From NCBI RefSeq assembly GCF_000217915.1, contig NZ_AFOZ01000017.1, forward strand, positions 151,939-215,938: a DNA stretch of 64,000 nucleotides, read 5' to 3'. The first letter of the stretch is position 1; each line of letters opens with the position of its first letter. The stretch is from Shewanella sp. HN-41. GTDB taxonomy: Bacteria > Pseudomonadota > Gammaproteobacteria > Enterobacterales > Shewanellaceae. Shown here one piece after another: positions 18,391 through 27,972 of this stretch. A program made the position numbers and the translations under genes. A model generated the notes under the pieces. It was not told where the DNA came from. It saw nothing but the letters and a program-made list of their open reading frames with translations, and did not search any database.

Positions 18391-21072
18391 CTACACAATC
18401 GATTTGCGCGAGCGAAAATGATTTAAGGGATCTTGGCAATAACTCGCCTTAACCTGTTGCAACATCTGGTAATTCTGCCCAAAGTAGCGTGCGGTAGGGA
18501 TGGTATTATCTTTAAAGTTGATAAAGGCGCCTGAGCTGTTGGCAATCGTGGCATCGCGGCAGGTGTCTATCCAGTCGAGTGCTTTATTCACGCGGGGATA
18601 AACGGAGTTAACCTGCATTAAGGCTTGCTCTTGGAGTTCGCTGTTCCACCATGCCTGATATTGGATGATGTAGGCCTGTTCCTTATAGGGAAAGGCACTC
18701 TGGCTTTTTTGCACTTCACCGAGAGTGCGGTAAAAATCGCCGCTAATCGCGCTCAGGGTGACATAGGTAAATAAACCTAATTGCCTATTGCCATCAATTA
18801 GTTGTGATGAGGTTAGACTGTCGATAAGCGAGATGTGCCCCTGTTTTAGTCCCTGTGTATGGGCCAAACGTGATGTCACCCTATGGGGGGCGGGGCGCAG
18901 CAAGTCCTGTGAATGTTGGCGCTGATTTTTGTAGAGCTGTATGTCTGTATCATTAATCAGTTCGGTCATTCTATGGTTTAAGGCGGGTTGTAAATCCTGA
19001 ATGGCTTCGCGGTTCCAGCTTTCCATCAATTCATCGCCATAGGATTGGGTTAAGCCGCCCATAGATGCTATTTGCACTCTATTGGGTTTTAAGCCGACGG
19101 CGCTAAATTGAGTCTTGATAAAGTGCGCAAGGCTCGCAGGATTTCCCTCCCAATAGCCGTACATAATGCAGTTATGTTTGGCCTCTTGGGGATCCTGCTC
19201 GCCAGTGCTTAACGATGGTTTTACCTCTGGCAACCCGGCGGGTTTGGCTTGAATTTTAAGGTTCGTCCCCAGTAAACAGGGCAGATTATCCGCCAGAATA
19301 ACCTGTTCCCAACGCTCCAATAAGCTTAAGGTTGGGGTGTTTGCTTGCAGCTGTTGATTGTCCTTAAGATGCGGATTCCACTCCAACTCAAATTTCAGCA
19401 GGCTTGGGGGCAGGGCAAAGGTGCGAATAAAAAAACGGGTGACAATACCGTAGCTTAAGCCGCCTCCGCCCTTGAGCGCCCAGAGGAGTTCGGGCTTATT
19501 GGCCGCAGAAACCACTTGGGTCTCGCCTATGCCTAACACGATTTCCGCCTGTACTAAACTCTCGCAGCACATACCGTATTTGCGACACCAAGGCCCCCAA
19601 CCGCCGCCCATAATAAAACCTGCTAGGGCGTGGGAGGCGCTCGTGCTGTGGGGCAACATCAAGCCCTTTTGCGCCAGATAGCTGGTTAAGGTCTGCATAG
19701 TACAACCCGGTTCGACGGCGACTATGCCACTGATAGGGTCGAGTTCGATGCCGTTCATTAACTCCAGATCGATCACTACGCTATTGGTCTCGCCGCTTTC
19801 CCCTTCGTGATCATGGCCGCTGGAACGCACGCTGATGGCCAAGTGATAATCGACGGCGGTCTTGTAGACCAGTTTGACCTCTTGGCTGCTGCGGCATTTG
19901 ATAATGGCGAGGGGCTTTTTTTGCAAGCGGCGATTAAACAGTTGGCAGGCGTTTTCATAGGCCAGCATCTGTTGTCCTGTGCTTACCCAAAAATCCTGCT
20001 CGGCGTAATACTGGCCATCGGTAATGATATATTTGCTGGCAATATGGCTGCGCACTTCGTTAATAAAGCGCATAAAATGCTTGGCTTGGCGGGTGACCAC
20101 ATTTTCACTGATGCGGATCTCGGCGGTTAATCGGCTCGAGGTCGATTGACTGATAAAACAGTCAAATTCTAGCTCATTGCTCAGTTGTAAATTGATATGT
20201 GAGCGATTGGGCGTCAGTGATTTTAATATGTCAAAACTTAACTCAATATCGGCTCTGTCCTCGGCTCGATAGTTTGCTTTATAAATAAAATGTGGCCAGT
20301 TGTCGCTGCTGGATTCAATCATATAGGCGCAGCGTTCATGGGCGGGAATAATATTGGATAGCTGCTTGTTAAAGTTATTGGTGTTTAAACTCTGTTTGCT
20401 AAATTCATACTCGGTATCATTAAAAATAATCAACATCACTTCTTGTCTTGTCGAATGGTATGAAGTTAAGCTTGTATTAGTCTTTGATTGTTTTTTGGGA
20501 TAGATATTCAGATTGCAATCTATAAGTTTTGATTGATTATGAGGGTTAAGATAGCAATCTAAAATTTCACTCTCACTGAGGCATTGTTCAATCAAGCTAA
20601 TATTTAACAGCTCGCCATTAAATGCCACAAAGTTATCCATCAGCGGTTTTAATTTAGTCTCTTCTGTTAATGGTGTTGGCTGTTGCTGGAGATGGATTTC
20701 ATTACCATCGATAAAGCATTTTATCTCATGATATTGATAGGTGATGGATAATAAATGCCAATAATCATCATTAATGCCGCCTAGGGTAGAAATAGTGTCA
20801 ATATGCAATAACTGACTATTCACTCGGGTTTCAATATGACCAAGGGCATTAATTGTGACCCTAAAACCTGTATTATTCGTCTCACAACAATATTGAAATA
20901 CCAAGCCTCCCTCTTGGGTCTTTACCCAAGCTTGGAAGGTGAAAACATCGAGCGCTGCCGTATTTAACGCAAAGGTATCAGCCACTCTCGTTTGAGTGGT
21001 TTGAGCCTGAGTGTCTGCTAAGGCTCTGATAGGCTTATCCGAATGGGGATTAACGCTTTTCGATGTTTTCAT
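18391..21072 (-). CDS. LamG-like domain fused to FAD-linked oxidase with BBE tail
   Basis: An 893-residue fusion. Residues ~40-160 look like a concanavalin/LamG lectin-like sandwich (FTFQAWVKTQEGGLVFQYC, DGNEIHL). Residues ~160-360 are unrecognised. Residues ~370-560 form an FAD-binding-4 domain: RSSGHDHEGE carries the His that usually holds FAD covalently, and GGGWGPWCRKYG and GGGGLSYGIVT are family motifs. The C-terminus (YFGQNYQMLQQVKASYCQDPLNHF) is a berberine-bridge (BBE) tail. The second flavin-linking Cys, normally before the GGG loop, is replaced (LPHSTSASHALAG), so at most single covalent linkage is expected. No signal peptide is visible. The substrate could be a sugar or a phenolic; unknown. 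Confidence 0.8.
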   Translation of the reverse strand: MKTSKSVNPHSDKPIRALADTQAQTTQTRVADTFALNTAALDVFTFQAWVKTQEGGLVFQYCCETNNTGFRVTINALGHIETRVNSQLLHIDTISTLGGINDDYWHLLSITYQYHEIKCFIDGNEIHLQQQPTPLTEETKLKPLMDNFVAFNGELLNISLIEQCLSESEILDCYLNPHNQSKLIDCNLNIYPKKQSKTNTSLTSYHSTRQEVMLIIFNDTEYEFSKQSLNTNNFNKQLSNIIPAHERCAYMIESSSDNWPHFIYKANYRAEDRADIELSFDILKSLTPNRSHINLQLSNELEFDCFISQSTSSRLTAEIRISENVVTRQAKHFMRFINEVRSHIASKYIITDGQYYAEQDFWVSTGQQMLAYENACQLFNRRLQKKPLAIIKCRSSQEVKLVYKTAVDYHLAISVRSSGHDHEGESGETNSVVIDLELMNGIELDPISGIVAVEPGCTMQTLTSYLAQKGLMLPHSTSASHALAGFIMGGGWGPWCRKYGMCCESLVQAEIVLGIGETQVVSAANKPELLWALKGGGGLSYGIVTRFFIRTFALPPSLLKFELEWNPHLKDNQQLQANTPTLSLLERWEQVILADNLPCLLGTNLKIQAKPAGLPEVKPSLSTGEQDPQEAKHNCIMYGYWEGNPASLAHFIKTQFSAVGLKPNRVQIASMGGLTQSYGDELMESWNREAIQDLQPALNHRMTELINDTDIQLYKNQRQHSQDLLRPAPHRVTSRLAHTQGLKQGHISLIDSLTSSQLIDGNRQLGLFTYVTLSAISGDFYRTLGEVQKSQSAFPYKEQAYIIQYQAWWNSELQEQALMQVNSVYPRVNKALDWIDTCRDATIANSSGAFINFKDNTIPTARYFGQNYQMLQQVKASYCQDPLNHFRSRKSIV

Positions 21073-21142
21073 GGCGATATCCTTGTTCTATTTATACTGC
21101 TCAATAGGCGCTAGCTGCTTAACTGACGGCCGCTCAAAAGGC

Positions 21143-22162
21143 TTAGAGCGAGGTGTTTATCCGGTCACGACCATCGGCCTTGGCGCGGTAAAGCGCAGTA
21201 TCGGCGGCGCACACCATGGCGAGTGAAGTACGGAACTGGCCATTAACTTCACTGGCAATCCCTTGGCTGGCACTTACCGAGACATAATCCCTGAGTCCTT
21301 GGTCAGCAAAACGAATGTCATTAATCCCTTGCTGGATTTTTTGCGCTATGGTCAGCGCCATTTTGGCATTGTGATTAGGCAGGATCAGCGCAAACTCTTC
21401 GCCGCCGTAACGGGCCGCAAGACCGATTTCGATAGGCACAATATTGGCGATCACTTTGGCAATTTTTCTAAGGCATTCATCACCTTGGATATGACCAAAC
21501 TGGTCATTAAACACCTTAAAATAATCCACATCGATAATGACTACGCTGATAGGGCGCAGTTTGGCGGTGCATTCTTCCCAGTGCTGTTGCAGCATTTCAT
21601 CAAAATAGCGACGGTTCGCCAGTTGGGTGAGGGAGTCGGTGGCGGCCAACTTACGCAGCTTTAGGTTTTCCGCCTTATGGTGAGTTAAATCGTGCATCAC
21701 CATCACAAATACGGGTTCATGGCTGGGAATATAAGAGATAGATAACTCAATATCTTTTGCCTTGCCGGACGCGCAGATCAGCGTGGTTTCCTGCGCAGGG
21801 TGCTGCACGGGGTGACCACAATTAGTGCCTAATTGCACATTGTGGCTCAGCAGGCTGTCATAGCGCGCTTGATGATGTTCGGTCAAAAAATTGCGCCAGT
21901 CTTGGCCCTTTAAACTCGCCTGCGGGCAATCGAGTAGCTCGGCACTGCGCTGATTGCACGAACGGATAAAACCGTTGGCATTCACTAGGATCACTGGCTC
22001 GGTTAAATGTTGAATAAAGAGTTCAATGGTCTCGAGAGAGGAGTGCTCGAAAAAGTTCAGCGGTAGCTCGGCAGCCTTTACATGCTGAGTTGCGGGCAAT
22101 GCAGCATCATCGACAATGGATAAGGCGGGTTGTTGGCGAGCCAGTTTCGGTGAGTTTGTCAT
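21143..22162 (-). CDS. PAS-GGDEF diguanylate cyclase
   Basis: A 339-residue cytoplasmic sensor cyclase making c-di-GMP from GTP. A PAS domain (residues ~50-165) precedes the GGDEF domain, whose active site is GGEEF near residue 255, preceded by [21 protein letters not shown] (metal and substrate Asp/Asn). The RxxD inhibitory site normally found just before GGEEF is not present (the segment reads [10 protein letters not shown]), so product inhibition at that site is unlikely. 70 bases upstream of the LamG/FAD gene on the same strand, so the two may be co-transcribed. Confidence 0.92.
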   Translation of the reverse strand: MTNSPKLARQQPALSIVDDAALPATQHVKAAELPLNFFEHSSLETIELFIQHLTEPVILVNANGFIRSCNQRSAELLDCPQASLKGQDWRNFLTEHHQARYDSLLSHNVQLGTNCGHPVQHPAQETTLICASGKAKDIELSISYIPSHEPVFVMVMHDLTHHKAENLKLRKLAATDSLTQLANRRYFDEMLQQHWEECTAKLRPISVVIIDVDYFKVFNDQFGHIQGDECLRKIAKVIANIVPIEIGLAARYGGEEFALILPNHNAKMALTIAQKIQQGINDIRFADQGLRDYVSVSASQGIASEVNGQFRTSLAMVCAADTALYRAKADGRDRINTSL

Positions 22163-22428
22163 TGTTATCTTTCTCCGTGAACTTTAATCATCTGCGCTAG
22201 GCGCTTTTCTGAGGATGACTTTATTCCGGTGGAAGAAAAGATACCTTCTGCTTACCTTCTGGTTTAACTTTATGATTTTAAATGCTTTAAATTTTACCTT
22301 CTGAGTTGGGAATTATGCTTTGAAGTGAGATAGCTGGGCGGTAGTTTGCTTTTTCCTATAGCAAATTGGACAAAAAGCATTTAATCCTAAGAACTAAGAC
22401 GGAGCAGAATGCGCGTTGTCGGTCTAAT

Positions 22429-23481
22429 TTAGCTCAACGCGAGCCCGTCAATACGGCTTGGATGTAGCGCTTGGCTATGGGATTTTCCTCGGCACCATTT
22501 GCCACCTTGTTGGAGTTTGAAAGCACACATGGCATCCCATCGACCACTTATGCCACTGTACTGGCGGCGAAACTCCTTGGCTGAAAGCAACCATGCATCG
22601 GATGCAATCCCTAACTCATTAAGCAGTTTTGGCCGCTGATTATCGATAAACCCTTTTTTATCATGACGAATCGCGCGGCCAGTCCAATCGATGAGCTCGA
22701 GATAATCGGCAAAATGGAAGGGAATACCCGTTTGCTGATTAAGATGTGTTGCACCATCAAATTTTGCGAGGGATTTGTCTGATATTGGCTGAGTGTTATC
22801 TACAGGGGGTTGGGTTATCAGTGGTGTGAGGCTGTTACGGGAAAGTGCATTCAGACGTTCTTGAATTGATGTAAAATCAGAGGATTGCAAAGAATCGGCA
22901 ATGCCCGCTCGAATAGGATTTAAATCGACATACATCATACAAGCTAGTAATGCTTGCTCATCTAACAGCGCTTGGGATTTAAAACGACCTTCCCAAAAGG
23001 CACCTTTGCATTCATCTTCTCGATTCGCTTTACGGGCAATTTCTTCATTTAAACAACGCATAAACCAAGAAATACTGCTTAATCGCTCGTGCCACTCGGT
23101 AATTAAGGCATCGAGCAGCAGTCGCTCACCCTCGATTAAGGCATCACCATTGATATATTTAGTGGCAACGGCATGGCCTTTAGTGATCTGACACCAGCGG
23201 CTGATAATGTCTTTTGGAGTTAAGGATTTCGCCTTATCAAGATCAATTTTGAGGACGAGATGATAGTGGTTGTTCATCACCGCATAGGCGCAAATATCAA
23301 TACAAAAAATAGCGGATAACGCTTTGATTTTATCTACAATCCAGCCTCGTCTATGTTCATAACTGCGGCCTGTGAGTTTATCTTCACCACATAAAAAAGC
23401 CCTTCTGACACAGCGATTAATCACATGGTAGAAGGGTGTAGTATTAGCATCGATAAGCATTCTTCTGGCCGAGGTCATCAT
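22429..23481 (-). CDS. IS200-like Y1 transposase (REP-associated type)
   Basis: A 350-residue protein with the HUH nuclease fold of Y1 transposases: VMNNHYHLVLKIDL is the HUH metal motif, and the N-terminal HVINRCVRRAFLCG stretch is typical of the REP-associated branch. The central CLNEEIARKANREDECKGAFWEGRFKSQ block is nearly identical in the second copy at 63.3 kb. The C-terminal ~130 residues are an extra domain not present in the shortest members. The 5' end of the gene is duplicated in the adjacent repeat array. Such proteins usually act on flanking REP hairpins rather than moving as classic insertion sequences. Confidence 0.88.
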   Translation of the reverse strand: MMTSARRMLIDANTTPFYHVINRCVRRAFLCGEDKLTGRSYEHRRGWIVDKIKALSAIFCIDICAYAVMNNHYHLVLKIDLDKAKSLTPKDIISRWCQITKGHAVATKYINGDALIEGERLLLDALITEWHERLSSISWFMRCLNEEIARKANREDECKGAFWEGRFKSQALLDEQALLACMMYVDLNPIRAGIADSLQSSDFTSIQERLNALSRNSLTPLITQPPVDNTQPISDKSLAKFDGATHLNQQTGIPFHFADYLELIDWTGRAIRHDKKGFIDNQRPKLLNELGIASDAWLLSAKEFRRQYSGISGRWDAMCAFKLQQGGKWCRGKSHSQALHPSRIDGLALS

Positions 23482-23745
23482 ACACTCCAGATAGGCAAAC
23501 CCGAGATAAGGTAAAGCCTAGTCGAGATAGTGCGAAAGGCCAAAAAGATATGGCTGTCCCTGCTTTTCTTCTTCTGGCCGAGGTCATCATACACTCCAGA
23601 TAGGCAAAACCGAGATAAGGTAAAGCCTAGTCGAGATAGTGCGAAAGGTCAAAAAGATATGGCTGTCCCTGCTTTTTCCGAAAGGTCAAAAAGATATGGC
23701 TGTCCCTGCTTTTTCTGCTTTCTGCTTTCAGCTGTCCCTGCTTTT
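23460..23745. repeat. Tandem repeat array at the transposase 5' end
   Basis: Two near-identical 109-base units (23460-23568 and 23569-23677) differ at only a few bases. The first covers the transposase start codon. Their last ~36 bases (GAAAGGTC...GCTGTCCCTGCTTTT) repeat a third time at 23679-23714, and the final 15 bases once more at 23731-23745. The recurring core is TGGCTGTCCCTGCTTTT. Between this array and the DP-EP terminator no gene is seen. Confidence 0.9.
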
Positions 23746-23850
23746 GCTGCTTTTTAATTTGCAAAGAAGAATTGGTTAAAAGTGGGGAAGAATTGACACT
23801 CAGGCGTTTGGCGGTGGCAAGTAGAGGGGGGTCTGGAAGGGGGAGAAAAG

Positions 23851-23869
23851 GGGACTGCTAAGCAGTCCC
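23851..23869 (-). terminator. Terminator of the nSTAND/DP-EP unit
   Basis: GGGACTGCT-A-AGCAGTCCC palindrome; on the minus strand it is followed by CTTTT. It lies 12 bases beyond the DP-EP stop codon. Confidence 0.75.
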
Positions 23870-23881
23870 TTTCAATGGAGA

Positions 23882-24259
23882 TTAGTTTTCAGGACGGTTA
23901 ACCACTTCTGGATCAGGACTCAATAACATTAGTGTGTTTGTCGTGTTTGTTAATACAAACTGAAACTTTGTTGTACCCGCTGTGTGGTCCAAATCTACAA
24001 GTTGTACCAACTGTCCATCACTACTAATTGTTACGGCGTCAATAATTTCATCAAAAGGAGTGATGAAACCAACGCCAGCAAATTTTAATCCTTTTCCAGT
24101 ATTATCCACTAATTGATAAGTGATAGTGCTTGCCTCTGTAATTGTTACATCACCTTGGCACGGCTCACCAGTCGTGTCGACATAGCTAAAAACGGGTTCA
24201 TTATTATCTAAGTTAACAATCACCTTGATAAAGTGAGCGTGACCTTGTACATTTTGCAT
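23882..24259 (-). CDS. DP-EP family-like small protein
   Basis: A 125-residue, acidic, beta-rich soluble protein without a signal peptide. The sequence ([18 protein letters not shown] at the start; [21 protein letters not shown] near the end) resembles the small DP-EP family (formerly DUF1888), named for a DP.EP motif, as far as I can recall; its function is unknown. It starts 21 bases after the stop of the nSTAND gene with a GGAG site, so the two form a unit ended by a terminator. A partner, ligand or effector role for the STAND protein is possible but unproven. Confidence 0.55.
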   Translation of the reverse strand: MQNVQGHAHFIKVIVNLDNNEPVFSYVDTTGEPCQGDVTITEASTITYQLVDNTGKGLKFAGVGFITPFDEIIDAVTISSDGQLVQLVDLDHTAGTTKFQFVLTNTTNTLMLLSPDPEVVNRPEN

Positions 24260-24280
24260 TTCTTACTCCTTTTTTATTGA

Positions 24281-27200
24281 TTAAAATTCAAGATTATTAA
24301 TTTTTGATTTAGTAAGAATCTCAATTAATTCTATTCCAGTATTTTTATCGTTTAAGCATTTCAATGATTTTATATATGGAATTGTAATTCCTGGACTTTT
24401 GTTTTTACTTACAAAAGGTGCTAGTAAGGACTTTATATCTTTACACACTTCAATGTAATTATCGTTTTCATTTAAATTTTTTAATGAGGATGCTTCTATT
24501 AATAAGCTTTCTGAAAATGGTATAATATTGTCTTGAGAGTTGGTGCTATCTTCTTGTAAGGATATGAAAATAGCCTTTGATTTTTTAGAGAAGTCTAGGC
24601 TGTCTTTGTAATTTTTTATTTTATCCATGTGCTTTGCAAGAGCTAGATAGTATTTTGCCAATAATTCTTTATCCTTTTTTGAAGCTGTTTTATTGATTTT
24701 TATTTGTTCAATTAAGCGTTCGAATTTAAGCTTTTCATCTTGATTGAAATCACCATATCCAAGGCTTATTAGATTTAAGTATGAATAATTTTTCTGCATT
24801 TTAATTATTCTATTTTCGGAGTCTTTGTCTGATGCTTTTTTTATAGTTAAAAAACTAAGTTTAGCCTTTTCAACTGCTAATTCAGTATCATTTTTATAAT
24901 TAATCAAAGTTGATGATAGCTGATAGCTACTTGAAAGCCTTTCAAGAAGATAGGGTTGTTGCTCTAATTTTTCATTCGAAAGTTCAGTTTGTATTTTTTC
25001 ATGAATATTAATTGCAGAAGTAACTTCACCTAATGAGGTTAAGGAACTGGCTAACCAAGATCGTGCATTTACTACATCAGATAAAAGTTGAGTATTACTA
25101 GGATCTGTTTCTAGAGCACTAAGTTTTAATGTCAGAGACTCCTGAAATCCATTCTTTGCTTCAACGAATTGTTGTCGTTGCATAGAAAGCGAACCTAGGG
25201 AGTTATATGCATATGATAGTTCCATCAATGCATCCTTATCATCGGGTGCTAAGGAATACATCTTTTGACTGTATTGCAAATACAGTTCAAAAAAGGGTTC
25301 GACCGATTCCCACTTTCTATCATCGTATTCAATTTGTCCCAACCAAAAGGCATTGGCGCCTAAGGTTTTTAGCAGGGCTAAGTTGTCTGGCTGCAATTCG
25401 AGCAGCGGCAGCATTTTTTCCTGCGCGGCGAGTAGGGCGCTGCGGGCTTCATCGATTTTATTGCGTGAATAGGCGACTTCGCCCATGGCCTCTAAGGTTT
25501 GCCCATGCTGGAAGCGGGCATCGAAGCTTAAGTACTTCTCATCGTCTTGGCTGGAGAAATCCGTGAAATATTCCAATGCCTTATTGCTGATCCCGTCGAG
25601 TAAGTCCATCCGGCCGATGCCGCGCATCTTGTCTGCGAAGTCACCCACCATAAACCCGAGCAGATCTTCGGCGGCGAGGCGTTTTTGCTGGGCAAGCTTC
25701 TCGGCTTCTATACTGCGAACGCTCATAATGACCGAGGTTAAGGTGAGTACGCACAGCAGGGCGACGGTGATGCGCCTCGTCCAGCGCAGCATAGTGGCGC
25801 GTTTGCTGGAGGCGGCAATAAAGTCGGTTTCTCGCTCGTCTAAGTCAAATAGGGGGTTTTGCCTAAGGCTTTGGGCCTCTTTTAAGGGTTTACCTTCGGC
25901 CAGCAAATAGGCGCTGTGTTTCGCTTCGCTGAGCCAGCGCTGGGATAAATGCTGTAGTCGGCTCTTAATGCTAAGGCTGTCGCTATGTTCGCTGATCCAC
26001 GCCGTCGCCCTTGGCCAGCGGCGCAGCAGGGCTTCGTGGGCGATGCTAAAACAGGGTTCACCATTTTGCAGATGGGACACAAATAAGCGGCTATCGACCA
26101 TGGCTTGCACTAGGGCGGTTTCGGCCGTGCTTTGCAACTGTGACCAGCGGGCGGTGCGGCTGGTGATGGATTTTTCATCCTCACGCAGGGTGACTAACAG
26201 GGACAAAATCCGCGGCAGACTGGCTTTTTCGGCCTCGGTTAAATGGGAGATGGCCTGCTCGGCATTTTTACCGATAGCGCCTTCGATGCCGCCCAAGGTG
26301 CGATACACAGAGACTAATAGTTTGTCATCGTCACTGCGTTGTAAGTACAGCGCCTGCAAGGTGTATTGCAACATAGGCAGCGCATCTGGGTTGCTGGCGG
26401 CATCGCTACAGAGCATTTCATCGAGCGGCATGGCGGTGTCGCTATCGATTTCCCAGGTTAAATTGGCGGCAACGGCTGGCAGGCGGATCATTTGCAACAG
26501 CTCGGTGCGAGTGGGCGGCGCTAAGTCGAAATGGGCGCCGCGCGCTTTGCCCGCCATCAGGCTGGGATAATTGACCAACAGCGGATAAAAGTCGTTGCGA
26601 CAGGCACTTAAAATTAACACCGCATGGGAAGTGGCAAGGCACTCTAAGTAGCTCGATAAAGGCGCTGCGCTCGGCGTCGCTAAACAGCGGCGATGATAAT
26701 AATACTTCTAATCGGTCGATAAATAAGGCGAAGCGTGGTGTAGCAAAGGCATGATTTTTAAGGCTTTGTTTACATGTGTCGACAATGCTCTGTGGATCTT
26801 GCTCAAGCTTGGCGGCAAGCGAGTCTGCGCTCATTCCCTCAAATACTGGGGTGTTGTTTAGCTCCCAGTCGAGCATGGCACTGGCCAGTACGGTGAGCAG
26901 TTGTCCCTTACTGACATCGGCAAAATCGAGGCTGCTGTAGGCCACAACCCCAACGCCATTAAAGCCATTGGCGGCCATGAGGTTAGGCAATACACCGGCA
27001 TTAATTAAGGAGGATTTACCGCTGCCACTCGGGCCCAAAATTAAGCAGAAGGCGCGGCCAAACTGGATTTGTTGGCTAATGCGATTCAGCAGCGTGCTAA
27101 TTTGCTCGCTGCGGCCGAAGAATACGTCGGCATAGTTGGCGCTGTAGGCTTGCAGGCCCGGAAACGGCGAGCCACCTTGCCAAGTTTGTGGCGTGGCGCT

Positions 27201-27533
27201 GGCCTCATGGCCGACGGGAAAGCGAACCTCGGCTAAGGTGCGATAGCCACGTTTGCGAATGGTCTCAATGTAACGGGATTCGGTGGCGCTATCGCCTAAG
27301 GCGCGACGTAACTGGTTGATAATCTTGTGCAGTGGATTGTCGCCCGTGTCGACTCCCGGCCAGCAATGGCTAACAATTTCGTCGCTGCTGACCACTTCAC
27401 CCGCGTTTTGGCAGAGAAACAACAATACATCCATCGCCTTAGGTTCAAGTTGTTTGACTTGTTTACCAAGGAGTAGGCTGTTGGCACTGGGATTGACTTG
27501 CCATTCACCCAAAAAAAATGTGCTGTCACTCAT
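24281..27533 (-). pseudogene. Winged-helix / nSTAND1 NTPase / TM / TPR protein, one-base frameshift
   Basis: Correcting one extra base at about 26651 gives ~1083 residues. N-terminus: OmpR/CadC-type winged helix (1-100; FLGEWQVNPSANSLLLG, RALGDSATESRYIETIRKRGY). Then nSTAND1: FPGLQAYSANYADVFFGR, Walker A GPSGSGKSS (~170), Walker B LFIDRLE, and after the frameshift LILSACRNDFYPLL. A membrane helix (ALLCVLTLTSVIMSV, ~580) is followed by TPR-like helices to the end. Expected to be a membrane-anchored, ATP-switched transcription sensor. The frame changes at GAG-C-TAC on the coding strand, where an extra C splits FIE from YLECLATSHAV. Codon use and base composition change sharply near 25300: the last ~340 residues are AT-rich. 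Confidence 0.85.
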
Positions 27534-27972
27534 AGGATTTCCATTGCTTAAGCATCGACTAAGGCGGGGGAATCGCGGTGCCGTTAGCCATTGTTATTTT
27601 TATAGTTAGCGCGTTTTGTAGATTGAGTGTCATCAATTTGCATGACGTCAAAACATTGACATTATGCCTAGACACTTTGTTATTTAAAAGGAATAACCTT
27701 CGGTAATCAATGTAAATTTTATATCGTTATTGTGACTATATTGCGTCCTCTGGCACCTGCTTTATCACTCATTTGTGATCTCATGCGGCATTTTGGAAAC
27801 CTTTGTTAGCCATTTATCTGGTGCTTTTCTGTCTGGCTTTAACTGAGGCTGATTGCATCAAGCTAAAAAAAAAGAGTGCCCGGGTGGGCACTCAAAACGG
27901 TTGGTAAGGGAGAAGTGAAATGAAAAGTGAAAAGATGGTGCGCTTGCTAAATTAGCGGCTAAGCACTAGTAG
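27534..27972. other. Intergenic region between the DUF4785-like lipoprotein gene and the nSTAND gene
   Basis: Holds the upstream region of the nSTAND gene (AT-rich, 27540-27800) and the terminator of the lipoprotein gene at 27865-27893. No ORF was supported here. Confidence 0.5.
27865..27893 (-). terminator. Terminator after the lipase/lipoprotein pair
   Basis: GAGTGCCC-GGGT-GGGCACTC, followed on the minus strand by nine T. Serves the gene ending at 27973. Confidence 0.9.

Noticed and set aside
25968..26570. Plus-strand ORF of 200 residues inside the nSTAND gene
   Set aside because: Antisense to conserved nSTAND1 sequence.
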